A stretch of DNA of 64,000 bases, taken from NCBI RefSeq assembly GCF_001662075.1, contig NZ_LYPL01000016.1:99022-163021 (forward strand). Reading direction: 5' to 3'. Shown here in pieces: positions 59,619-64,000 of this stretch. The notes beneath the pieces are model-generated. The model worked only from the letters and a program-made list of their open reading frames with translations, made no database searches and was not told where the DNA came from. A program made the position numbers and the translations under genes. Numbering within the stretch: position 1 is the stretch's first letter; each line of letters begins with the position of its first letter. This DNA is from Rhizobium bangladeshense (GTDB taxonomy: Bacteria > Pseudomonadota > Alphaproteobacteria > Rhizobiales > Rhizobiaceae).

Positions 59619-61679
59619 CTAGGCAAGGCCGAGAGCGGCGACGGCCATGTCGATCGCCTTGATTCCGATGAAGGGGACGATGATGCCGCCGAGGCCGTAA
59701 ATCAGCAGGTTGCGCGACAGCAGCGCGCCGGCGCCGATCGGGCGGTAGCGCACGCCCTTCAGCGACAGCGGGATCAGCGCAATGATGATCAATGCGTTGA
59801 AGATGATCGCCGAGAGGATGGCGCTTTGCGGCGTCGACAGTCCCATGACGTTGAGCACGCCGAGCTGCGGGTAGAAGGTCAGGAACATCGCCGGGATGAT
59901 GGCGAAGTATTTGGCGATGTCGTTGGCGATCGAGAAGGTCGTCAGCGCGCCGCGCGTCATCAAAAGCTGCTTGCCGATCTCGACGATCTCGATGAGCTTG
60001 GTCGGGTCGCTGGCGAGATCGACCATGTTGCCGGCCTCGCGGGCGGCGACCGTGCCGGTGTTCATGGCGACGCCGACATCGGCCTGGGCAAGCGCAGGGG
60101 CATCGTTGGTGCCGTCGCCGCACATGGCGACCAGCTTGCCCTTGGCCTGTTCCTCGCGCATCAGCGCCAGTTTCATCTCCGGCGTTGCCTGGGCGAGGAA
60201 ATCGTCGACGCCGGCTTCGGCGGCGATGGCCGCTGCCGTCAGCGGGTTGTCGCCTGTTATCATCACCGTGCGGATGCCCATGCGGCGCAGCTCCGTGAAG
60301 CGTTCGCGGATGCCGCCTTTGACGATGTCCTTCAACTGGATGATGCCGAGCAGGCGGCCATCGCGGGCAACGGCGAGCGGCGTGCCGCCCGATTTGGCGA
60401 CCTCGTCGGCGATCGACTGCAGCTCGCGCACGACCTCGCTGCCGTTTTTCGAGGGGGCGTCGCTATTGACGTAGGTCAGCACCGTATCGACCGCCCCCTT
60501 GCGGATCGAGGCGCCTTCGAGATCGACGCCGCTCATGCGGGTCTGGGCGGTGAAGGGGACGAAGGTCGCCTTGAGGCTCGCCATGTCGCGGCCGCGGATC
60601 GCATATTTCTCCTTGGCGAGCACGACGATGGAGCGGCCTTCCGGCGTTTCGTCGGCAAGCGAGGCGAGCTGGGCGGCGTCGGCGAGGTCCTGTTCGGAGA
60701 CGCCGCGCACCGGCCGGAAGTTCGTCGCCTGGCGGTTGCCGAGGGTGATCGTCCCCGTCTTGTCGAGCAGCAGCGTATCGACGTCGCCGGCGGCTTCAAC
60801 CGCGCGGCCGGACATGGCGAGCACGTTGAAGCGCACGAGGCGGTCCATGCCGGCAATGCCGATCGCCGACAAAAGCGCGCCGATCGTCGTCGGGATCAGG
60901 GTGACGAAGAGGGCGACGAGCACGATGATCGGGATCGAGCCGCCGGCATAGATGGCAAAACTCGGGATCGTCGCGGTGGCGAGCACGAAGATCAGCGTCA
61001 TGCCGGCAAGCAGGATGTTGAGCGCGATCTCGTTCGGCGTCTTCCGGCGCTCAGCGCCTTCGACCAGCGAAATCATCCGATCAAGGAAGGTCGCGCCGGC
61101 CGCCGCGGTGATGCGCACGCGGATCCAGTCGGACAGCACCTGGGTGCCGCCGGTGACGGCCGAGCGGTCGCCGCCGGATTCGCGGATGACCGGGGCGGAT
61201 TCGCCCGTGATCGCCGCTTCGTTGACAGAGGCGACACCTTCGATCACCTCGCCGTCCGACGGGATGATGTCGCCGGCCTCGACAAGCACGATATCGCCGA
61301 CCTTGAGGCTGGTGCCCGGCACCATGCGATAGTCGTTGCCATTATTGCCGGTCAGCAGTTTCGCCTGGGTTTCGGTACGCGCCTTGCGCAGCGAATCCGC
61401 CTGCGCCTTGCCGCGGCCTTCGGCGACGGCTTCGGCGAAATTGGCAAAGAGCACGGTGAACCAGAGCCAGAGATTGATCTGGAAGGAGAAGCCGAGATTG
61501 CCGTTGCCGGTGACGAGGTCGCGCAAGAAAAGCATGGTGGTGAGCACCGAGACCGTGGCCACCACGAACATGACAGGATTTCTGGCCAGCGCGCGCGGGT
61601 CGAGCTTTTTCAAGGCGGCGCCGACGGCCGGAACGAGAATGCGAGAATCGATGATGCTCGCGGTTTTTGCCTGGCTCAT
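59619..61679 (-). CDS. kdpB: Potassium-transporting P-type ATPase subunit KdpB
   Basis: A 686-residue catalytic subunit. The phosphorylated Asp is in LLLDKTGTITLGNR, the actuator loop is ITGESAPVIRESGGD, and the hinge GDGTNDAPALAQADVGVAMN. About seven membrane spans. It hydrolyses ATP to drive high-affinity potassium uptake through KdpA. I use ATG 61679 (MSQAKTAS), preceded by GGAG at eight bases; the longer frame is unsupported. Confidence 0.96.
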   Translation of the reverse strand: MSQAKTASIIDSRILVPAVGAALKKLDPRALARNPVMFVVATVSVLTTMLFLRDLVTGNGNLGFSFQINLWLWFTVLFANFAEAVAEGRGKAQADSLRKARTETQAKLLTGNNGNDYRMVPGTSLKVGDIVLVEAGDIIPSDGEVIEGVASVNEAAITGESAPVIRESGGDRSAVTGGTQVLSDWIRVRITAAAGATFLDRMISLVEGAERRKTPNEIALNILLAGMTLIFVLATATIPSFAIYAGGSIPIIVLVALFVTLIPTTIGALLSAIGIAGMDRLVRFNVLAMSGRAVEAAGDVDTLLLDKTGTITLGNRQATNFRPVRGVSEQDLADAAQLASLADETPEGRSIVVLAKEKYAIRGRDMASLKATFVPFTAQTRMSGVDLEGASIRKGAVDTVLTYVNSDAPSKNGSEVVRELQSIADEVAKSGGTPLAVARDGRLLGIIQLKDIVKGGIRERFTELRRMGIRTVMITGDNPLTAAAIAAEAGVDDFLAQATPEMKLALMREEQAKGKLVAMCGDGTNDAPALAQADVGVAMNTGTVAAREAGNMVDLASDPTKLIEIVEIGKQLLMTRGALTTFSIANDIAKYFAIIPAMFLTFYPQLGVLNVMGLSTPQSAILSAIIFNALIIIALIPLSLKGVRYRPIGAGALLSRNLLIYGLGGIIVPFIGIKAIDMAVAALGLA

Positions 61680-61728
61680 AAGAGGCTCCAGCTTTGAAAC
61701 GAGGATGGTGAACGAAACCTGCATCGTC

Positions 61729-63432
61729 TCAGTAAGTCTGTCCGGCGAGGCCGACGAGGTGCTCGACGACGGGCCCGAGCGCCAGCGCCGGGAAGAACGT
61801 CAGGCCGCCGACGATCAGGATCGTGCCGACGAGCAGGCCGACGAAGAGCGGGCCGTCCGTCGGGAAGGTGCCTGCAGAAGCCGGAACCCTCTTCTTGGTG
61901 ATCAACGAACCGGCAATGGCGAGAGCCGGGATGATGACCAGGAAGCGGCCGGCGAGCATGCCGATGCCGAGCGTCACGTTGTACCAGGGCGTGTTGCCGG
62001 TCAGGCCGCCGAAGGCCGAGCCATTATTGGCCGCAGCCGAGGTATAGGCATAGAGGATTTCGGAGAAGCCGTGCGGACCGGCGGTGCCGACCGAGGCGAC
62101 GGCGGAGGGCAGCACCGTGGCGATCGCGGTGAAGACAAGCATGGCGAGCGGCAGGCAGAGGATGGCGAGGACGGCCATCTTCATTTCCTTCGCCTCGATC
62201 TTCTTGCCGAGATATTCCGGTGTGCGGCCGACCATCAGGCCGGCGACGAAGACGGCGACGATGATGAACAGCAGGATGCCGTAGAAGCCGGCGCCGACAC
62301 CGCCGACGATGATCTCGCCGAGCTGCATGTTGATCAGCGGAATGAGGCCGCCGAGCGCGGTGAAGCTGCCATGCATGGCGTTGATCGCTCCGCAGGAGGC
62401 GGCGGTGGTGATGACGGCAAAGAGCGACGAAAGCGCCAAGCCGAAGCGGACCTCCTTGCCTTCCATGTTGCCACCGTGGAGGCCGAAGGCATGCATCAGC
62501 GGATTGCCGGCGGCTTCCGCCCAATAGGTGACGACAACGCCGGCAAGGAACAGCACGCCCATCGTGGCAAGGATCGCCCAGCCCTGGCGCTGGTTGCCGA
62601 CCATGCGGCCGAAGACATTGGTCAGCGCTACGCCGATGGCGAAGATCGAGACCATCTGGATGAGGTTGGAGATCGCGTCCGGGTTTTCGAACGGATGGGC
62701 GGAATTGACGTTGAAGAAGCCGCCGCCATTGGTGCCGAGCATCTTGATCGCAAGCTGCGAGGCGACGGGGCCGAGGGCGATCGACTGCTTGGCGCCTTCG
62801 AGCGTCGTCGCATTGACATAGGGTCCGAGCGTCTGCGGCACGCCGAGATAGACATAGGCGAGCGTCAGCACGATCGAGATCGGCAGTAGCACATAGAGGG
62901 TTGCCCTGGTCATATCGACCCAGAAATTGCCGATGGCCTTGCCGGAAGCGCGCGAGAAGGCGCGGATGAATGCGATCGCGATGGCAATCCCCGTCGCTGC
63001 GGAGACGAAGTTCTGGACGGTGAAGCCGGCCATCTGGGTGAAATAGGACATGGTGCTTTCGCCGCCGTAGTTCTGCCAATTCGTATTGGTGACGAAGCTG
63101 ACGGCGGTGTTGAAGGAAAGCTCCGGCGGGACGGCCGCCATGCCGGCCGGGTTATAGGGTAGGCCGGCCTGCAGCCGCTGCAGCGCATAAAGCACGATGA
63201 CGCCGAGAAGATTGAACGTCAGCATGGCGAAGGCGTAGGAGGTCCAATGCTGCTCCTCGCTCTCGCTGGTGCCGGCGACGCGGTAAAGCCCGCGTTCGAT
63301 GGGAACGAGGACCGGGGAGAGGAAAGTGCGTTCGCCGCTGAAGACACGCGTCATATAGCCGCCGAGCGGTTTGACGAGCGCAAGAACGATCCCGCAATAA
63401 AGCAGGATCTGAAGCCATCCGTTGAGGGTCAT
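61729..63432 (-). CDS. kdpA: Potassium-transporting ATPase subunit KdpA
   Basis: A 567-residue channel-like subunit of the SKT superfamily, with four pore-loop repeats; the first is SFVTNTNWQNYGGESTMSYF and another GTNGGGFFNVNSAHPFENPD, with the selectivity-filter Gly residues. It lies between kdpF and kdpB. The ATG at 63432 (MTLNGWLQIL) gives the usual length. Upstream lie two micro-ORFs. Confidence 0.95.
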   Translation of the reverse strand: MTLNGWLQILLYCGIVLALVKPLGGYMTRVFSGERTFLSPVLVPIERGLYRVAGTSESEEQHWTSYAFAMLTFNLLGVIVLYALQRLQAGLPYNPAGMAAVPPELSFNTAVSFVTNTNWQNYGGESTMSYFTQMAGFTVQNFVSAATGIAIAIAFIRAFSRASGKAIGNFWVDMTRATLYVLLPISIVLTLAYVYLGVPQTLGPYVNATTLEGAKQSIALGPVASQLAIKMLGTNGGGFFNVNSAHPFENPDAISNLIQMVSIFAIGVALTNVFGRMVGNQRQGWAILATMGVLFLAGVVVTYWAEAAGNPLMHAFGLHGGNMEGKEVRFGLALSSLFAVITTAASCGAINAMHGSFTALGGLIPLINMQLGEIIVGGVGAGFYGILLFIIVAVFVAGLMVGRTPEYLGKKIEAKEMKMAVLAILCLPLAMLVFTAIATVLPSAVASVGTAGPHGFSEILYAYTSAAANNGSAFGGLTGNTPWYNVTLGIGMLAGRFLVIIPALAIAGSLITKKRVPASAGTFPTDGPLFVGLLVGTILIVGGLTFFPALALGPVVEHLVGLAGQTY

Positions 63433-63485
63433 GGAGGTAGACTTTCTGTAACCGGACGCCTCGCAACTGGAAGCGCCGGCTTTCT

Positions 63486-63575
63486 TCAAAAGCGCTCAGG
63501 GCGAAGCAGAGCGTAGGTGAGGTAAAGGGTGAGAAACACGGTCACCGCGCCGCTCAAGAGATAATCGAGGGTCAT
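63486..63575 (-). CDS. kdpF: KdpF micro-protein
   Basis: A 29-residue single-span peptide (MTLDYLLSGAVTVFLTLYLT ending YALLRPERF), the pattern of KdpF, which stabilises the KdpABC complex in the membrane. It is 53 bp upstream of kdpA and 12 bp downstream of a second micro-ORF. It is too short for ordinary gene finders. Confidence 0.85.
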   Translation of the reverse strand: MTLDYLLSGAVTVFLTLYLTYALLRPERF

Positions 63576-63587
63576 GGCGTTCTCCCG

Positions 63588-63671
63588 CTAAAGCCTGTCG
63601 CAGGCTCTGGTGTAGGCAAAGCACAGCGCGAAGAAGATGATCGCAGTGCCGAGTAGAATGATATCCATCAT
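63588..63671 (-). CDS. Second single-span micro-protein upstream of kdpF
   Basis: A 27-residue peptide, MMDIILLGTAIIFFALCFAY then TRACDRL, one membrane span with a short basic tail. GGAG lies eight bases before the first ATG. It is first in the kdp transcript, 12 bp before kdpF. It is like KdpF in size and shape but not in sequence and may be another accessory peptide of the complex. Confidence 0.7.
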   Translation of the reverse strand: MMDIILLGTAIIFFALCFAYTRACDRL

Positions 63672-63836
63672 GATCGTGACTCCTGTCGTTCGTCCTGGAG
63701 TCAGACAAGACAAAGGGCGCCATCCCCCGGGGCGGGCCGCCTTTCATGCTATCTGGCGTGGAGATGATCGTTCGATCTCTCGGCCATGAATATGGAGCGG
63801 AAGGGCATAAAGGTTCGAGACGGGCCGGCGGCCGTC

Positions 63837-63860
63837 TATATAAAAATGTTATAAAGTCTT
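63837..63860 (-). promoter_or_regulatory. kdpF: AT-rich kdp promoter/KdpE-site candidate
   Basis: A 24-bp AT-rich run (CTATATAAAAATGTTATAAA on the plus strand) stands out in GC-rich sequence about 170 bp before the first micro-ORF. KdpE sites are AT-rich and T-tract-like, so this is the likely operator/promoter. The 3' half abuts the probable IS end. Confidence 0.45.
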
Positions 63861-63876
63861 TTCAGTAAGCGAGCTA

Positions 63877-64000
63877 GGCTGTGGTGACAAATTAACGAAT
63901 TGGGATTCCGTTTGAGGAGCAAATCAGATTCAACGCTGACTTTTGGAGGTCAGCGATGGAAGGTGAAGTTCTCCGGGACGATCAGTGGGATCTGTTGAAG
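63877..64000 (+). mobile_element. Left end of a probable IS5-family insertion sequence (incomplete)
   Basis: From GGCTGTGGTGACAA at about 63877 the sequence changes character; it follows CTA, which would fit a TA-type target, and leads without a gene to the transposase start at 63956. Only the left end is in the window, so the inverted repeat and target duplication cannot be checked. The inferred border lies within about 20 bp of the kdp AT-rich promoter. Confidence 0.5.
63956..64000 (+). CDS. IS5-family transposase, N-terminal fragment (cut by window end)
   Basis: Fifteen codons, MEGEVLRDDQWDLLK, follow a strong GGAGG (63945-63949). The SD-QW-type opening is the usual N-terminus of IS5-family transposases (x-L-S/D-DxQW-xxI). 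Too short for a firm assignment; the IS-like end upstream supports it. Confidence 0.5.
   Translation, partial: MEGEVLRDDQWDLLK

Noticed and set aside
59826..61697. Long plus-strand frame (623 codons) opposite kdpB
   Set aside because: Shadow of the kdpB gene, with Arg/Asp/Gly-rich composition and no domain.

Overview
Kind of organism. The window reads as an alphaproteobacterial, very probably Rhizobium (R. leguminosarum / R. etli type) replicon. It is GC-rich and densely packed, its porin is of the rhizobial porin_2 type, it carries several Ku and LigD genes, and it has rhizobial small-domain families (DUF982, DUF1127, DUF2934, DUF3175) plus rhizobial-style palindromic intergenic repeats. 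This is inference from gene families; no rRNA or tRNA gene was seen. Layout, left to right. (1) 1-3.6 kb: end of a topoisomerase IB gene overlapping a stand-alone LigD-type polymerase gene, then GST, DUF3175 and a basic stress-type protein on the other strand. (2) 3.6-4.2 kb: a 277-bp inverted-repeat element and a frameshifted response-regulator remnant. (3) 4.2-11.4 kb: a metal block with a Ni/Co-type transporter, an MFS carrier, ChrA and ChrB on the minus strand, and a divergent superoxide dismutase-rhodanese fusion plus a one-domain ChrB paralogue; then a methyltransferase and a DUF1127 gene. (4) 11.5-16.9 kb: AraC regulator, a small membrane ORF, DUF2934, a UdgX-type uracil-DNA glycosylase, cardiolipin synthase and an EEP-fold phosphohydrolase. 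(5) 17.1-27.5 kb: a copper island. A minus-strand operon (His/Met-rich protein, small lipoprotein, TolC-type OMF, multicopper oxidase, cupredoxin, CusF-like and DUF411 proteins) lies behind a promoter with the 19-bp spacer typical of MerR control. Plus-strand genes add DUF305, Csp-type copper storage, cytochrome c', a class III cyclase fused to a YHS domain and a Spy/CpxP-like protein. The MerR regulator and CopZ survive only as fragments, and no RND pump or copper ATPase is present in the window. (6) 27.7-31.6 kb: ferric-iron ABC importer (ATPase, binding protein, fused permease). (7) 31.7-39.2 kb: membrane acyltransferase; then a FadR-type regulator, a Cys/Met-family PLP enzyme and a complete CUT1-type ABC importer in one plus-strand unit. 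(8) 39.4-44.9 kb: NHEJ block with two Ku genes and a ligase-only LigD on the plus strand, convergent with a three-domain LigD that has a candidate LexA box at its start. (9) 45.1-54.7 kb: exported epoxide hydrolase, DUF982, peptidase T, a SleB-type cell wall hydrolase lipoprotein, the sulfate importer operon and a porin. (10) 54.7-64 kb: a PtsN paralogue and the kdp potassium system, transcribed leftward as two micro-ORFs, kdpA, kdpB, kdpC, a REP-like element, then kdpD and kdpE; a probable IS5-family element begins beside the kdp promoter at the right edge. How it fits together. Three themes dominate: metal and redox defence (chromate, copper, iron), DNA end joining and repair spread over two sites, and solute import with osmotic or potassium control. 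Remnants and repeats cluster at the borders of the metal islands, which suggests accessory DNA that has been rearranged. The best leads for something undescribed are the cyclase-YHS fusion, the topoisomerase IB/LigD-polymerase pair, the 277-bp inverted-repeat element, the MerR-type copper promoter that has lost its local regulator, and the PLP enzyme built into a sugar-type ABC operon.
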